Shown: positions 27,056 through 36,686, counted from the stretch's first letter. The stretch is 64,000 nt of DNA from Frigoribacterium sp. PhB116 (GCF_004364285.1 NZ_SOBE01000004.1:62001-126000); one strand, 5' to 3'. Notes: generated by a model not told the origin, from the sequence alone. Numbers and translations are program-made.

Positions 27056-27855
27056 TTGTCGTTCTCCGCGAGCCACGCGAGCGACTCGGCGATGCCGTCG
27101 AAGACGTCTGCGCTGTAGTCGTCGAACTCGACGACGCGCAGCGCGTGCGGCGCGGCGGCGAGCACGGCGGCGACGTCGACGTCGCCCTGGCCGGCGGGCG
27201 TCTGGTTCTTGAACGCGGCGGCGAGGGCCTCCGGCACCTCCAGGGCGCTCTCGCTGCTCGGCAGCGCGGTGGCGATGTCGCCCGAGATGCGGCCGTCCTT
27301 GACGTGCAGGAACTGGACGCGGTCGCCCAGCGACCGCAGCAGGGCGGGGGTGTCCATGCCGCCGACGGTCGACCAGAAGGTGTCGATCTCGAGCACGACG
27401 TCGTCGTTCAGGCGCTCGAGGAAGAACTCGTAGACGGGGCGCCCGTCGACCTTGTTCGCGAACTCCCACTGGTGGTTGTGGTAGCCGAACTTCAGTCCCG
27501 TGGCGGCCGCCTGCACCTGCAGCTCGTTGACGCGGTCGGCGATCGCGCGGGCGTCGTCGGCGGTCTGCCAGCGGTCGCTGGGGATGAAGGGGTCGATGAC
27601 CGTGCCGACGCCGAGCTGGGCGGCGGCGGCGAAGGCGCGCTCGGGCTCGGTCGAGTCGATGACCGGCGCGTGGGCGGAGGGGGCGGTGACGCCCGAGGCG
27701 GCGAAGGCCTTCTCGAGCTCGTCAGCGCGGGCGACGAAGTCGTAGGGCTCGACCTTGGTGAAGCCGATCTCGGCGACGCGGGCGACGGCGCCCTGCAGGT
27801 CGGCCGAGATGGCGTCCCTGACCGTGTAGAGCTGGACGGAGGGTGACGAGGTCAT
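27052..27855 (-). CDS. Sugar phosphate isomerase/epimerase (xylose isomerase-like TIM barrel)
   Basis: A 267-residue AP-endonuclease-2/IolE-like TIM barrel. Metal and substrate residues are in FGYHNHQWEF (about 135-144), VLEIDTFW, FLHVKDG and VVEFDDY. Length is normal. The ATG at 27855 follows GGAG by 6 bases. It is the first gene of a coupled pair with the Gfo/Idh protein, a common sugar-catabolic unit. The upstream region shared with the mannosyltransferase gene contains TGTC-N7-GACA (about 27940-27954), a possible operator. Confidence 0.87.
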   Translation of the reverse strand: MTSSPSVQLYTVRDAISADLQGAVARVAEIGFTKVEPYDFVARADELEKAFAASGVTAPSAHAPVIDSTEPERAFAAAAQLGVGTVIDPFIPSDRWQTADDARAIADRVNELQVQAAATGLKFGYHNHQWEFANKVDGRPVYEFFLERLNDDVVLEIDTFWSTVGGMDTPALLRSLGDRVQFLHVKDGRISGDIATALPSSESALEVPEALAAAFKNQTPAGQGDVDVAAVLAAAPHALRVVEFDDYSADVFDGIAESLAWLAENDK

Positions 27856-28009
27856 GGCGAACTCCTTTGTCGTGGTGGATCTCGTGGTGGCCGGAGGGCC
27901 GGAGAGGAAGATCGAGGGCGTGCACGTCAACTCTGTCACTTCTGTCGACCCATGACAAAAGGTTCCCGACGATCGACAGGACGGAAGTCGGGATCGAGGA
28001 GGCGCCTCC

Positions 28010-28015
28010 TAGGCT
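28010..28015 (+). promoter_or_regulatory. -10 box of the mannosyltransferase gene (leaderless)
   Basis: TAGGCT is followed by 6 bases and the GTG at 28022. The perfect palindrome AGGAGGCGCCTCCT (27997-28010) abuts it and could bind a regulator. Confidence 0.5.
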
Positions 28016-28021
28016 GACCGG

Positions 28022-29215
28022 GTGCGCCTGCGACTCAGCCCCCGACTGCAGGGCGCCCCTCCCGTGGTCGTCGTGCTCGTGCTGTACGCCCTCTCGCGGC
28101 TCGTGTCGAGCGCCTGGCTCGGCGGCCTCTTCTCGCTCGCGACCTCGCAGGGCTGGGCGTTCGCCAGCTACCGCGCCGACCCGAGCTTCGCCTCCTTCTC
28201 GGGCTCGTGGGACGCCAGCTACTACCGGACCATCGCCCAGCAGGGCTACCCGACCGAGCTGCCCGTCGACGACGACGGCCACGTGCTGCCCAACCCGTGG
28301 GCGTTCCTGCCGGTGTTCCCGGGGCTCGTGCGCGGCGTCGCGTCCGTGCTCGGCGTCGACCTCGCCGGGAACGCCTTCTTCGCGATCGGCCTCGTCGTGG
28401 CCGTGGTCGCCGGAGGCGGCGCCGCGGTGCTGCTGCACAGGGTCGTCCTCGAGACGGTCGGCCCGCAGAGCGCCCTCTGGGCCGTCGCCCTGTTCTGCTT
28501 CGGGCCGCTCTCGTTCGTGCTGCAGGTCGCCTACGCCGAGAGCCTGATGCTGCTGCTCACCTTCGCGGCGCTGCTGGCACTGGTGCGCCGGCAGTACCCG
28601 CTGATGGTCCCGTTCGGCGTCGTCGCCGCCTTCACCCGGCCCGGCGTGCTGGCGCTCGCCCTGGCGCTCGCCGTGACCGCGGTCGTGCGGCTGCGACGCG
28701 AGGGGCGGGGGTTCAGGAGGCGCGAGCGCGTCTCGGTCGTCGTGGCCGGGCTGCTGATCTCGGCGGCGGGCCTCGCGTGGCCCGTGATCGCGGACCACGT
28801 GACCGGCCGCTCGGGCGCCTACCTCGACACCGAGCTCTCGTGGTGGGTCGGGTTCGTCGGGCGCCAGCACTTCGCCCCGCTGACGCCCTGGTTCGTGATG
28901 GCGGGCACGTTCCTCGGCGTGGCGGGGATCGTGCTCGTCGGGGTGGTGCTCGGCGTCGTGGCCTGGGCGTTCACCCGTCGCTCGACGCAGGCGATGGGCG
29001 TCGAGGTCGTGTCGTACGCCGCGAGCTACCTGCTCTACCTCGTCGCGGTCTTCCTGCCGCAGCAGAGCCTGCCGAGGTTGCTGCTGCCCGTCGCGCCGTT
29101 GCTCGGCCACCCCGTGGTCGTGGCCGTGCCGCGCCTCCGGTGGGTGCTGCTCGGGGTCGGCGTCGTGCTGCAGCCCGTGGCCGTCGTGCTGCTCTGGTTC
29201 GTCGGCTACCCCTGA
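28022..29215 (+). CDS. PIG-V-like mannosyltransferase (GT-C membrane enzyme)
   Basis: A 397-residue polytopic protein with about 10 helices. The motif WDASYYRTIAQQGYP (about residues 64-78) holds the acidic residues of the first loop that mark GT-C transferases using polyprenol-linked mannose. PNPWAFLPVFPGLVR follows, as in the PIG-V group. It probably mannosylates proteins or lipoglycans outside the membrane. The GTG start is fixed by the TAGGCT box. It is divergent from the isomerase operon and followed by an LCP gene on the same strand with a 193-base gap. Confidence 0.8.
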   Translation: MRLRLSPRLQGAPPVVVVLVLYALSRLVSSAWLGGLFSLATSQGWAFASYRADPSFASFSGSWDASYYRTIAQQGYPTELPVDDDGHVLPNPWAFLPVFPGLVRGVASVLGVDLAGNAFFAIGLVVAVVAGGGAAVLLHRVVLETVGPQSALWAVALFCFGPLSFVLQVAYAESLMLLLTFAALLALVRRQYPLMVPFGVVAAFTRPGVLALALALAVTAVVRLRREGRGFRRRERVSVVVAGLLISAAGLAWPVIADHVTGRSGAYLDTELSWWVGFVGRQHFAPLTPWFVMAGTFLGVAGIVLVGVVLGVVAWAFTRRSTQAMGVEVVSYAASYLLYLVAVFLPQQSLPRLLLPVAPLLGHPVVVAVPRLRWVLLGVGVVLQPVAVVLLWFVGYP

Positions 29216-29408
29216 CGGACGGGTGCCGCCGGTCGGTCCTGCCGACGGGGTCGTGCTCCGCAGCCGGAGGCCCCCCGTTCTGGGCGACGGACCGTTTCGT
29301 CGGGTTCCGCCCGTTACGATGCCGTTCTGCCCGCCCATCGCGCAGGCACGATCCCCGCCGACCGTCACCGGGTCCGCGTCGTGCCCGCGTCGACCGAGAG
29401 GACTCCGC

Positions 29409-30815
29409 GTGACCGACGACCGCGACCGCACCGCCAGCCGCACCGAGAGCCGTACGGGCCGCCGCGCGGCCGAGACCTCGGGCCGCGGCGTCGCCCGTCA
29501 CGGTCGCCTCCGGGCCACGGGTCCGCTCGGCACGATCGGCAAGGTCGTCGCCGGAGCCCTCGCCGTCGTGCTCGTGAGCGGGGCGTCCGTCGGGGCCATC
29601 GCGGCCTACCAGGTGCGCTCGGACCTCGGCACGGGCGTCGCGCTGCCCGCCGCGAAGGGGAAGACCCCGGTCGTCGCGTCCCCGCCGTCCGTCGACGCCT
29701 ACCCGGGCGGCTTCAACGTGCTCGTCGTCGGCACCGACAACGACGCGGAACAGGACGAGGGCGCGTTCGGCAAGCGCGACGCCACCCTCAACGACGTCAA
29801 CATCCTGCTGCACGTGTCGGCCGACCACTCCAACGCGACGGCCGTGAGCATCCCGCGCGACATGGTGGTCCCGATCCCCGCCTGCGCGAAGGAGGACGGC
29901 AGCGGCTACTACTCGGCCATGTCCGCCCGTCCGATGAACGAGGCGTACTCGTACGGCGGCCTCAGCTGCGTCGTGTCGACGGTGTCCGAGCTGACCGGCC
30001 TCGACATCCCCTTCGCGGGCATGATCTCGTTCAACGGCGTCATCGAGATGTCGAACGCCGTCGGCGGCGTCCCCGTCTGCGCCGCGACCCCGATCAAGGA
30101 CCGCTACACCGGCCTCGACATCCAGGCCGGCGAGACGGTGCTCCAGGGCGAGCAGGCGCTGCAGTTCCTCCGCACGCGCCACGGCGTCGGCGACGGATCC
30201 GACCTCGGCCGCATCAGCAGCCAGCAGGTCTACCTGTCGTCGCTGCTGCGCACGGTCAAGAGCGCCGACACCCTCACGAACCCGACCAAGCTGTACTCCC
30301 TCGCCCGAGCGGCCGCGAGCAACATGACCCTCTCCGAGCAGCTCACCGACCTCGGCACCATGGTGCAGATCGGCTCGGCGCTGCGCGACCTCCCGCTCGA
30401 CCAGGTCAACTTCGTCCAGTACCCCGGCACGACCGAGGGCACCGGCGTCTACGCGGGCAAGGTGCAGCCGATCACCTCGGTCGCGACGAAGCTCTTCGAC
30501 GCGATCCGGGCCGACCAGCCGTTCACGCTCGAGGCAGGAAGCGAGGGGCTCGGCGCGGCGTCCGCCGCCACGGGCGACGCGGCTGCGGGCGACGCGGCTG
30601 CGGACGATGCTGCTGCGGGCGACGTCGCAGGAGGCGCCTCCGCGGCTCCCGAGGCTCCTGCTGCCTCCGCCTCCGGGACGCCTGCCCCCGCGGCCCCGGC
30701 GACCGGCACTCCGACCGACCCTGCCGTGGCTCCTGCCGGCCCGGAGGTCATCTCCGGCCTCACGGGCCAGTCGGCGGCCGAGCAGACCTGCTCGGTCGGC
30801 TTCCTGCAGAAGTAG
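29409..30815 (+). CDS. LytR-CpsA-Psr (LCP) family cell-wall ligase
   Basis: A 468-residue membrane-anchored enzyme that transfers wall polymers from polyprenyl carriers to peptidoglycan. A basic Arg-rich cytosolic leader (1-40) precedes one helix (about 45-68), then the LCP domain (about 95-270). LCP motifs are visible: RDATLNDVNILLHV, SIPRDMVV and FLRTRHGVGDGSDLGR. The C-terminal 100 residues are Ala/Asp/Pro-rich with GDAAAGDAAADDAAAGD repeats, and end with two possible disulfide or exposed residues (Cys near 462). The GTG follows GAGAGGA by 5 bases. A hairpin terminator follows at 30863. Confidence 0.9.
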   Translation: MTDDRDRTASRTESRTGRRAAETSGRGVARHGRLRATGPLGTIGKVVAGALAVVLVSGASVGAIAAYQVRSDLGTGVALPAAKGKTPVVASPPSVDAYPGGFNVLVVGTDNDAEQDEGAFGKRDATLNDVNILLHVSADHSNATAVSIPRDMVVPIPACAKEDGSGYYSAMSARPMNEAYSYGGLSCVVSTVSELTGLDIPFAGMISFNGVIEMSNAVGGVPVCAATPIKDRYTGLDIQAGETVLQGEQALQFLRTRHGVGDGSDLGRISSQQVYLSSLLRTVKSADTLTNPTKLYSLARAAASNMTLSEQLTDLGTMVQIGSALRDLPLDQVNFVQYPGTTEGTGVYAGKVQPITSVATKLFDAIRADQPFTLEAGSEGLGAASAATGDAAAGDAAADDAAAGDVAGGASAAPEAPAASASGTPAPAAPATGTPTDPAVAPAGPEVISGLTGQSAAEQTCSVGFLQK

Positions 30816-30862
30816 TCCTGCCGACGGTGCCGGCGCGGTGCCCGGCGAGGCGGGGGAGAGGG

Positions 30863-30893
30863 CGTCCCGGCGAGTAACCAGCTCGCCGGGACG
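30863..30893 (+). terminator. Terminator of the LCP gene
   Basis: Perfect 12-base arms CGTCCCGGCGAG (30863-30874) and its complement (30882-30893) around a 7-base loop, 47 bases after the stop. Confidence 0.75.
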
Positions 30894-30935
30894 ACCGGGG
30901 ATCCCCGCGCGGGCGCCCGAACGCGCCGTGGGGGG

Positions 30936-30973
30936 CCCTGCGGTGCCGGGATCAGGGGTTCGGCACCGCAGGG
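30936..30973. terminator. 13-base-arm hairpin on the small ORF stop
   Basis: Arms CCCTGCGGTGCCG (30936-30948) and complement (30961-30973). The loop holds the stop of the 58-codon frame on the minus strand, so it may end that transcript. Confidence 0.5.
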
Positions 30974-31128
30974 GGTGTGACGTCGACGTCGTCGTCGACA
31001 GAGATGCCTCCGGTCGGTGCCGCGTCGGGGAGCGGCACAGCGTCGGGAAGTGCGTCGGAGGTCCGGGGCGGCGTCGTCGGGGGAGAGCCGCCGCGTCCGG
31101 GGACGCCCCGTGCTGCCGGGTGCTGCAC
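30952..31128 (-). CDS. Possible 58-residue Pro/Asp-rich small protein
   Basis: A weak candidate. The frame starts at GTG 31128, has GGAG a few bases upstream, and ends in a TGA inside the loop of a hairpin. The product is Pro-, Ala- and Asp-rich with no helix or family. In its favour, a promoter-like pair on the minus strand lies just upstream: -35 TTGTCC, 17 bases and -10 TAGAGT at about 31179-31151. Against it, the sequence is low in complexity and the bias is weak. The 540 bases between the LCP gene and tRNA-Ser hold nothing else that looks coding. Confidence 0.25.
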   Translation of the reverse strand: MQHPAARGVPGRGGSPPTTPPRTSDALPDAVPLPDAAPTGGISVDDDVDVTPPAVPNP

Positions 31129-31150
31129 GACTCCGCCGTCTCCGGCGCCA

Positions 31151-31179
31151 GGGGTACTCTATGAGTCGGCATATAGGTG
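31151..31179 (-). promoter_or_regulatory. Candidate minus-strand promoter
   Basis: TTGTCC, a 17-base AT-richer spacer and TAGAGT, in a region that is otherwise very GC-rich. It points toward the possible 58-residue frame. Confidence 0.4.
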
Positions 31180-31311
31180 GACAAGGCCGCGACGCCCCCC
31201 GAAAGGGGGATCAACGGGTGAAACACGGGTGAGCAGGCCCGCTCGTCGCGCCGAGGAGGTGCGGCTCGGCCCGCCGAGGAGGCGCGGTTCGGCAGATCGC
31301 GTCCGGCCCGC

Positions 31312-31317
31312 TATGAT
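31312..31317 (+). promoter_or_regulatory. -10 box of tRNA-Ser(GCU)
   Basis: TATGAT lies 38 bases before the tRNA, with a weak -35 TTCGGC 18 bases upstream. Confidence 0.55.
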
Positions 31318-31355
31318 CGTGGGTGCGCCGTCACGTCCCGCACGAGACTGCGCAT

Positions 31356-31445
31356 GGAGCCGTCGCATAGTTCGGCCTAGTGCACCACCCTGCTAAGGTG
31401 GAGTTCCCTTTGTGGGAACCGTGGGTTCAAATCCCACCGGCTCCG
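31356..31445 (+). tRNA. tRNA-Ser (anticodon GCU)
   Basis: Acceptor GGAGCCG pairs with CGGCTCC. The anticodon loop is CTGCTAA with anticodon GCT. There is a long variable arm (TTCCCTTTGTGGGAA) and a T-arm GTGGGTTCAAATCCCAC. The CCA end is not encoded. Confidence 0.95.
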
Positions 31446-31448
31446 CGG

Positions 31449-31496
31449 GGCCCCGTCGCGTTGTGATCTCGCCAGATCGATGCACGGGGCCTTTTT
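31449..31496 (+). terminator. Rho-independent terminator of tRNA-Ser(GCU)
   Basis: GGCCCCGT (31449-31456) pairs with ACGGGGCC (31484-31491), with an inner GATC/GATC stem, followed by TTTTT. Confidence 0.85.
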
Positions 31497-31642
31497 CTTC
31501 GCCCCGGCGCGGTCGGACCAGTTCTTCGCCTCGGCGCGGTCGGACCAGGCGCCGCGGGGACGCAGGCCCCCCGAGCCGCACCGCGTCAGCGGACCGCGAG
31601 GATGCAGGCCCCTCTGTGCCGCACCGCGTCAGCGAACCGCGA
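31495..31642. repeat. 27-base and 42-base tandem repeats
   Basis: A 27-base unit is present twice (31495-31521, 31522-31548), then a 42-base unit twice (31559-31600, 31601-31642). No gene is visible in the 341 bases before kdp; the region holds these repeats and the KdpE-like box. Confidence 0.75.
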
Positions 31643-31658
31643 GGATGCCGCCCGCCGC

Positions 31659-31677
31659 CGTAGGGAACCCGTGAGGA
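31659..31677 (-). promoter_or_regulatory. Putative KdpE box upstream of kdpFABC
   Basis: On the minus strand the site reads TCCTCACG-GGT-TCCCTACG, two half-sites with an 11-base period. The same pattern lies at 39200-39218 and 40071-40089. It is 110 bases before the first ORF of the kdp operon. Confidence 0.65.
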
Positions 31678-31786
31678 CGGCCGTCCGGACCCGTGCGTCG
31701 GTGTCTGCTGGGTGACCGTGCCCCCGTGGGGCACGCGACCGGCGCCGCCGGCCGCACCCGCTCCTCCTGGACTCGGAGTCACCACC

Positions 31787-31870
31787 GTGCTCGACCTCGT
31801 CTACCTGCTCGCCATCGTCGCCGTCATGGCGGTCGTCGCCCTCGTGGCGAAGGGGGTGGAGCGCCTGTGA
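31787..31870 (+). CDS. 27-residue membrane microprotein at the head of the kdp operon
   Basis: A very short frame, GTG 31787 to TGA 31868-31870. The product is a single hydrophobic helix ([18 protein letters not shown]) with a basic/acidic end KGVERL. GGAG lies 8 bases before the GTG. Its stop overlaps the kdpF GTG (GTGA), so translation is coupled. It is not KdpF, which follows with its own typical PERF ending. Size and coupling suggest a second small subunit or a leader peptide of the Kdp complex. Confidence 0.6.
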   Translation: MLDLVYLLAIVAVMAVVALVAKGVERL

Positions 31871-31956
31871 CCGCCCTCGGCATCGTCGCGGTCGTCCTCG
31901 CCGTCGCCGCCCTCGTCTACTTCGTGGTCGCGCTCGTCGCGCCCGAGAGGTTCTAG
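31867..31956 (+). CDS. kdpF: Potassium-transporting ATPase subunit F
   Basis: A 29-residue single-helix protein, [20 protein letters not shown] at its end, typical of KdpF, which stabilises the KdpABC complex. The GTG overlaps the stop of the upstream microprotein by 4 bases, and kdpA starts 10 bases after its TAG. It is too short for most automatic annotations. Confidence 0.88.
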   Translation: MTALGIVAVVLAVAALVYFVVALVAPERF

Positions 31957-31965
31957 GCGGCCGGC

Positions 31966-33642
31966 GTGAACGACACCCTCGCGGGCCTCCTCCAGATCGC
32001 CACCGTGGTGCTGGTGCTCGTGGTGCTGCACCGGCCGCTCGGCGACCACATGGCGCGCACCTTCACGAGCACCCGCGACCTCGCGGCCGAGCGGCTGCTC
32101 TACCGCGTCGTCGGCGTCGACCGCTCGTCCGAGCAGACGTGGCGGGCGTACCTCCGCGGTGTGCTCGCCTTCTCGGTCGTCGGCCTCGTCCTGCTCTACG
32201 TGCTGCAGCGCACGCAGGCCCTGCTGCCCGCCTCCCTCGGCCTGCCTGCCGTGCCGCCCGACCTCGCGTTCAACACCGCCGCGAGCTTCGTCACGAACAC
32301 GAACTGGCAGTCGTACTCGCCCGAGCTGACGATGGGCTACGCCGTCCAGCTCGCGGGCCTCGCCGTGCAGAACTTCGTCTCCGCGGCCGTCGGGATCGCC
32401 GTCGCCGTCGCGCTGATCCGCGGCCTCGCCCGCGCCCGCAGCGGCACCCTCGGCAACTTCTGGGTCGACCTCACCCGCTCGGTGACGCGCATCCTGCTGC
32501 CGCTCGCCGTCGTCGCTGCCTTCGTCCTGCTGGCCGGCGGCGTCGTGCAGACCTTCGCCGCCCCCGAGGCGGTCGGCACGCTGACCGGAGGCACGGCCGT
32601 GATCCCGGGCGGCCCGGTGGCCTCGCAGGAGGCGATCAAGCTGCTCGGCACGAACGGCGGCGGCTTCTTCAACGTCAACAGCGCGCACCCGTTCGAGAAC
32701 CCGACCGCCTGGACCAACCTGTTCCAGGTCGTGCTCATGCTCGTCATCCCGTTCTCGCTGCCCCGCAGCTTCGGCCGCATGGTCGGCTCAGCCCGCGAGG
32801 GCAGGGCGATCGCCGCCGTCATGACGACCATCGCCGTCGTCTCGCTCACCGCGATGACCTGGGCGGAGGTCCGGGGCGCCGGCACGGCTCCGCAGCTCGC
32901 CGGCGGTGCCCTGGAGGGCAAGGAGGTGCGGTTCGGCGTCTGGGGATCGACCCTGTTCGGCTCGACCTCGACCCTCACCTCGACGGGTGCCGTCGACTCG
33001 ATGCACGACTCGTACACGGCGCTCGGCGGCATGGTCGCGATGATCGACATGATGCTCGGCGAGATCGCCCCCGGCGGGGTCGGCTCGGGGCTCTACGGGA
33101 TCCTCGTGCTCGCCGTCATCACGGTGTTCATCGCGGGGCTGCTCGTCGGCCGGACTCCCGAGTACCTCGGCAAGGCGATCGGGCCGCGCGAGATCAAGCT
33201 CGCCAGCTTGTACATCCTCGTCACCCCGACCCTCGTGCTCACCGGCACGGCGCTGAGCTTCGCGATCCCCGCCGTGCGCGCCGACGTCGAGGGCACGTCG
33301 ATCTGGAACCCCGGCCTGCACGGCTTCAGCGAGGTGCTCTACGCCTTCACCTCGGCCGCCAACAACAACGGCTCGGCCTTCGCCGGGCTCACGGCGAACA
33401 CGCCCTGGTTCAACACGGCCCTCGGCGTCGCCGTGCTGCTCGGCCGGTTCGTGCCGATCGTGCTCGTGCTCGCCCTCGCCGGCTCGTTCGCCGCCCAGGG
33501 GAAGGCACCCGCGACCGCGGGCACCCTGCCCACCCACCGCCCGCAGTTCGTGGGCCTCCTCACCGGCGTCTCCGTGATCGTGACGGCGCTGACCTACTTC
33601 CCCGTGCTCGCACTGGGGCCGCTCGCCGAAGGGCTGAACTGA
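31966..33642 (+). CDS. kdpA: Potassium-transporting ATPase subunit A
   Basis: A 558-residue channel-like subunit that selects K+ for the Kdp pump. About 10 helices are visible. Selectivity-filter segments include [42 protein letters not shown] and [14 protein letters not shown]. It starts with GTG 9 bases after kdpF and is followed by kdpB after a 2-base gap. Length is normal. Confidence 0.96.
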   Translation: MNDTLAGLLQIATVVLVLVVLHRPLGDHMARTFTSTRDLAAERLLYRVVGVDRSSEQTWRAYLRGVLAFSVVGLVLLYVLQRTQALLPASLGLPAVPPDLAFNTAASFVTNTNWQSYSPELTMGYAVQLAGLAVQNFVSAAVGIAVAVALIRGLARARSGTLGNFWVDLTRSVTRILLPLAVVAAFVLLAGGVVQTFAAPEAVGTLTGGTAVIPGGPVASQEAIKLLGTNGGGFFNVNSAHPFENPTAWTNLFQVVLMLVIPFSLPRSFGRMVGSAREGRAIAAVMTTIAVVSLTAMTWAEVRGAGTAPQLAGGALEGKEVRFGVWGSTLFGSTSTLTSTGAVDSMHDSYTALGGMVAMIDMMLGEIAPGGVGSGLYGILVLAVITVFIAGLLVGRTPEYLGKAIGPREIKLASLYILVTPTLVLTGTALSFAIPAVRADVEGTSIWNPGLHGFSEVLYAFTSAANNNGSAFAGLTANTPWFNTALGVAVLLGRFVPIVLVLALAGSFAAQGKAPATAGTLPTHRPQFVGLLTGVSVIVTALTYFPVLALGPLAEGLN

Positions 33643-33644
33643 CC

Positions 33645-35885
33645 ATGGCCACCTCCACCGACACACCGACCGATTCGCCGACCGGCTCGTCCGCCGACTC
33701 CGCCACCACCGACCACGGCGCCGGCGTCGCGACCGACGGCGCGACGAACGGCTCTGCCGGCTCGGGCTCGTCCCGGGGCGGCGGCGCCTTCAGCGTCGCC
33801 CAGCTCGTCGCGGCGCTGCCCGGCGCGCTCCGCAAGCTCGACCCCCGACTGATGTGGCGGAACCCCGTCATGTTCATCGTCGAGGTCGGCGCCGCCTACA
33901 CGACGGTGCTCGCCGTCGCGGGCGTCTTCACGGGACCGCAGACCTCGGGCGGCTCGGCCGTGCCCGGCTCCTTCACCTGGGCGATCGCGCTCTGGCTCTG
34001 GGCGACCGTCGTCTTCGCGAACCTCGCCGAGTCCGTGGCCGAGGGCCGCGGCAAGGCGCAGGCCGAGACGCTCCGGGCGACGCGGACCAGCACGACGGCG
34101 CGACGCGTGGCCTCGTGGGACGAGACCGGCGACCCCTCGGCCGAGCGCGCCTCCTCGGAGCAGGTGTCGTCGGCCGACCTCGTGCTGGGCGACGTGGTCG
34201 TGGTCGTGGCCGGCGAGGTCGTGCCGGGCGACGGCGACGTCGTCTGGGGCATCGCGAGCGTCGACGAGTCGGCGATCACGGGCGAGTCCGCCCCGGTGAT
34301 CCGCGAGTCGGGCGGCGACCGCAGCGCCGTCACCGGCGGCACCCGGGTGCTGTCCGACCGGGTCGTCGTGCGCATCACCAGCAAGCCCGGCGAGACCTTC
34401 GTCGACCGGATGATCCGCCTCGTCGAGGGGGCCTCGCGGCAGAAGACGCCGAACGAGATCGCGCTGAACATCCTGCTCGCGAGCCTCTCGGTCGTCTTCG
34501 TCGTCGTGACGCTGACGCTGAACCCGATCGCGGCCTACAGCGACGCGTCGGTGAGCATCCCGGTGCTGATCGCCCTGCTGGTCTGCCTCATCCCCACGAC
34601 GATCGGTGCGCTGCTCAGCGCCATCGGCATCGCCGGCATGGACCGCCTCGTGCAGCGCAACGTGCTCGCGATGTCGGGCCGGGCCGTCGAGGCCGCGGGC
34701 GACGTGACGACCCTGCTGCTCGACAAGACCGGCACCATCACCTACGGCAACCGGCGCGCGTCGGAGTTCGTGCCGCTGGACGCCGTCGCCCCGGGCGAGC
34801 TCGTCGACGCCGCAGCGACCGCGTCGCTCAGCGATCCGACCCCCGAGGGGCGCTCGATCGTCGACCTCGCCCTGACGACGGGCTGGCACGAGGGAGGCGC
34901 GTCGGGCTCCGCGGGCGACGGGAGCGTCGTCGTGCCGTTCACCGCCCAGACCCGCATGAGCGGCCTCGACCTGCCCGACGGGAGCGTCGTGCGGAAGGGG
35001 GCCGCCGCCTCCGTCACGGCCTGGGCCGAGGAGGCGCGCGCCCTGCCCGCAGACCGGCGCGAGCAGCTGCGGGGCCTGGTCGACGCCGTGTCGGAGGCGG
35101 GCGGCACGCCGCTGGTCGTCGCCGTCGCGGACGCCACGGGCGAGCGCCGGGTGCTGGGCGTCGTCCACCTCAAGGACGTCGTCAAGGACGGCCTGCGCGA
35201 GCGCTTCGCCGAGCTGCGCACGATGGGGATCCGCACCGTGATGATCACGGGCGACAACCCGCTCACCGCCAAGGCCATCGCGGCCGAGGCCGGCGTCGAC
35301 GACTACCTCGCCGAGGCGACGCCGGAGGACAAGCTCGCGCTGATCCGCCGCGAGCAGGAGGGCGGCGCGCTCGTCGCCATGACCGGCGACGGCACCAACG
35401 ACGCCCCGGCGCTCGCGCAGGCCGACGTCGGCGTCGCGATGAACACGGGCACGTCGGCCGCGAAGGAGGCCGGCAACATGGTCGACCTCGACAGCGACCC
35501 GACGAAGCTGATCGACATCGTCCGGATCGGCAAGCAGCTGCTCATCACCCGCGGTGCCCTGACGACGTTCTCGATCGCGAACGACGTGGCGAAGTACTTC
35601 GCGATCATCCCGGCCATGTTCGCCGGGGTGTTCCCGGGGCTCGGGGTGCTCAACGTGATGCAGCTGAGCTCGCCGGCCTCGGCGATCCTCTCGGCGATCG
35701 TCTTCAACGCGCTCGTCATCGTCGTGCTCATCCCGCTGGCGCTGCGGGGCGTCGCGTACCGCGCGGCGTCGGCCTCCCAGGTGCTCAGCCGCAACCTGCT
35801 CGTCTACGGGGTCGGCGGCGTCGTCGCGCCCTTCGTCGGGATCAAGCTGATCGACCTCGTGGTCGCGCTGGTCCCCGGCTACTGA
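33645..35885 (+). CDS. kdpB: Potassium-transporting P-type ATPase subunit B
   Basis: A 746-residue ATPase subunit that drives high-affinity K+ uptake. The phosphorylated Asp360 is in DKTGTIT, with the TGES loop in AITGESAPV, the nucleotide domain [10 protein letters not shown] and the hinge [18 protein letters not shown]. About 7 helices are present. An extra Ser/Thr/Gly-rich leader of about 50 residues precedes the usual start at residue 50, and is longer than in E. coli. The ATG at 33645 follows kdpA closely. Upstream codons in this frame belong to kdpA in another frame. Confidence 0.96.
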   Translation: MATSTDTPTDSPTGSSADSATTDHGAGVATDGATNGSAGSGSSRGGGAFSVAQLVAALPGALRKLDPRLMWRNPVMFIVEVGAAYTTVLAVAGVFTGPQTSGGSAVPGSFTWAIALWLWATVVFANLAESVAEGRGKAQAETLRATRTSTTARRVASWDETGDPSAERASSEQVSSADLVLGDVVVVVAGEVVPGDGDVVWGIASVDESAITGESAPVIRESGGDRSAVTGGTRVLSDRVVVRITSKPGETFVDRMIRLVEGASRQKTPNEIALNILLASLSVVFVVVTLTLNPIAAYSDASVSIPVLIALLVCLIPTTIGALLSAIGIAGMDRLVQRNVLAMSGRAVEAAGDVTTLLLDKTGTITYGNRRASEFVPLDAVAPGELVDAAATASLSDPTPEGRSIVDLALTTGWHEGGASGSAGDGSVVVPFTAQTRMSGLDLPDGSVVRKGAAASVTAWAEEARALPADRREQLRGLVDAVSEAGGTPLVVAVADATGERRVLGVVHLKDVVKDGLRERFAELRTMGIRTVMITGDNPLTAKAIAAEAGVDDYLAEATPEDKLALIRREQEGGALVAMTGDGTNDAPALAQADVGVAMNTGTSAAKEAGNMVDLDSDPTKLIDIVRIGKQLLITRGALTTFSIANDVAKYFAIIPAMFAGVFPGLGVLNVMQLSSPASAILSAIVFNALVIVVLIPLALRGVAYRAASASQVLSRNLLVYGVGGVVAPFVGIKLIDLVVALVPGY

Positions 35886-35947
35886 ACGAGCGCTGCCTGA
35901 CGCACCGCCTCCTGCACCGCACCCGCACCACCAGAAGAAGGAACCCC

Positions 35948-36553
35948 ATGGACACCCGCTCGACGCTGCGCCAGTACGGCACGGCACTCCGCGCGATGGT
36001 CGTCGCGACCGTCGTGCTCGGCCTCGGCTACACCCTGCTCGTCACCGGCGTCGGACAGCTCGTGCTGCCGCGCCAGGCGGACGGCTCCCGGCTCACTGTG
36101 GACGGCGAGGTCGTCGGCTCGTCGCTGCTCGGCCAGTCGTTCGTCGACGCCGACGGGGCCGCCCTGCCCGAGTGGTTCCAGTCGCGTCCATCGGCGGCGG
36201 GCGACGGCTGGGACGCCGGCGCCTCGAGCGGCAGCAACCTCGGCCCGGAGAACGCCGACCTGATCGCCGCGATCGAGGAGCGCCGCGCCGCCGTCGCCTC
36301 CCTCGACGGGGTGGACCCCGCGTCGGTGCCCGTCGATGCGCTGACGGCCTCGGCCTCGGGCCTCGACCCGGACATCTCGCCCGAGTGGGCGCGCCAGCAG
36401 GTCGAGCGCGTCGCCGCCGCGCGGTCGCTGCCCGTCGACGAGGTGCGCGAGCTCGTCGAGCAGCACGTGCACGGCCGCGAGCTCGGCTACCTGGGGGAGC
36501 CCACGGTCGACGTGCTCGAGCTGAACGCCGCGCTGACGGAGCTCGGGTCGTGA
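35948..36553 (+). CDS. kdpC: Potassium-transporting ATPase subunit C
   Basis: A 201-residue single-helix periplasmic-side subunit that assists ATP binding. The helix is at about residues 13-36. Typical motifs are GSSLLGQSF, WFQSRPSA, SGSNLGPENADL and SASGLDPDISPEWA. The ATG follows AAGGA by 5 bases and a 62-base gap after kdpB. It is followed by kdpD after 133 bases that hold tandem repeats. Confidence 0.94.
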   Translation: MDTRSTLRQYGTALRAMVVATVVLGLGYTLLVTGVGQLVLPRQADGSRLTVDGEVVGSSLLGQSFVDADGAALPEWFQSRPSAAGDGWDAGASSGSNLGPENADLIAAIEERRAAVASLDGVDPASVPVDALTASASGLDPDISPEWARQQVERVAAARSLPVDEVRELVEQHVHGRELGYLGEPTVDVLELNAALTELGS

Positions 36554-36571
36554 GGGCGGCGGCTGCCGGGC

Positions 36572-36625
36572 GTTCGGCCGGTGCCTCGCGTGCGGCCGGT
36601 GCCTCGCGTGCGGCAGGTGCCACGC
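36572..36625. repeat. Three 18-base tandem repeats between kdpC and kdpD
   Basis: GTGCGGCCGGTGCCTCGC-like units at 36572, 36590 and 36608, period 18. They lie between the kdpC stop and the kdpD start and may affect read-through into kdpDE. Confidence 0.7.
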
Positions 36626-36686
36626 GTGCTGACGTCGCAGTGTGCGCGGCCCCGGACGTGTCGGCGGCGCGTGCGAAGCTGGGCGC

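Noticed and set aside
30977-31396. A 139-codon plus-strand frame before tRNA-Ser(GCU)
   Set aside because: It runs through the hairpin and into the tRNA, and the product is low-complexity.
32139-33644. An in-frame upstream extension of kdpB
   Set aside because: It lies within kdpA in another frame and translates to Arg/Ala-rich noise; the ATG at 33645 is the natural kdpB start.
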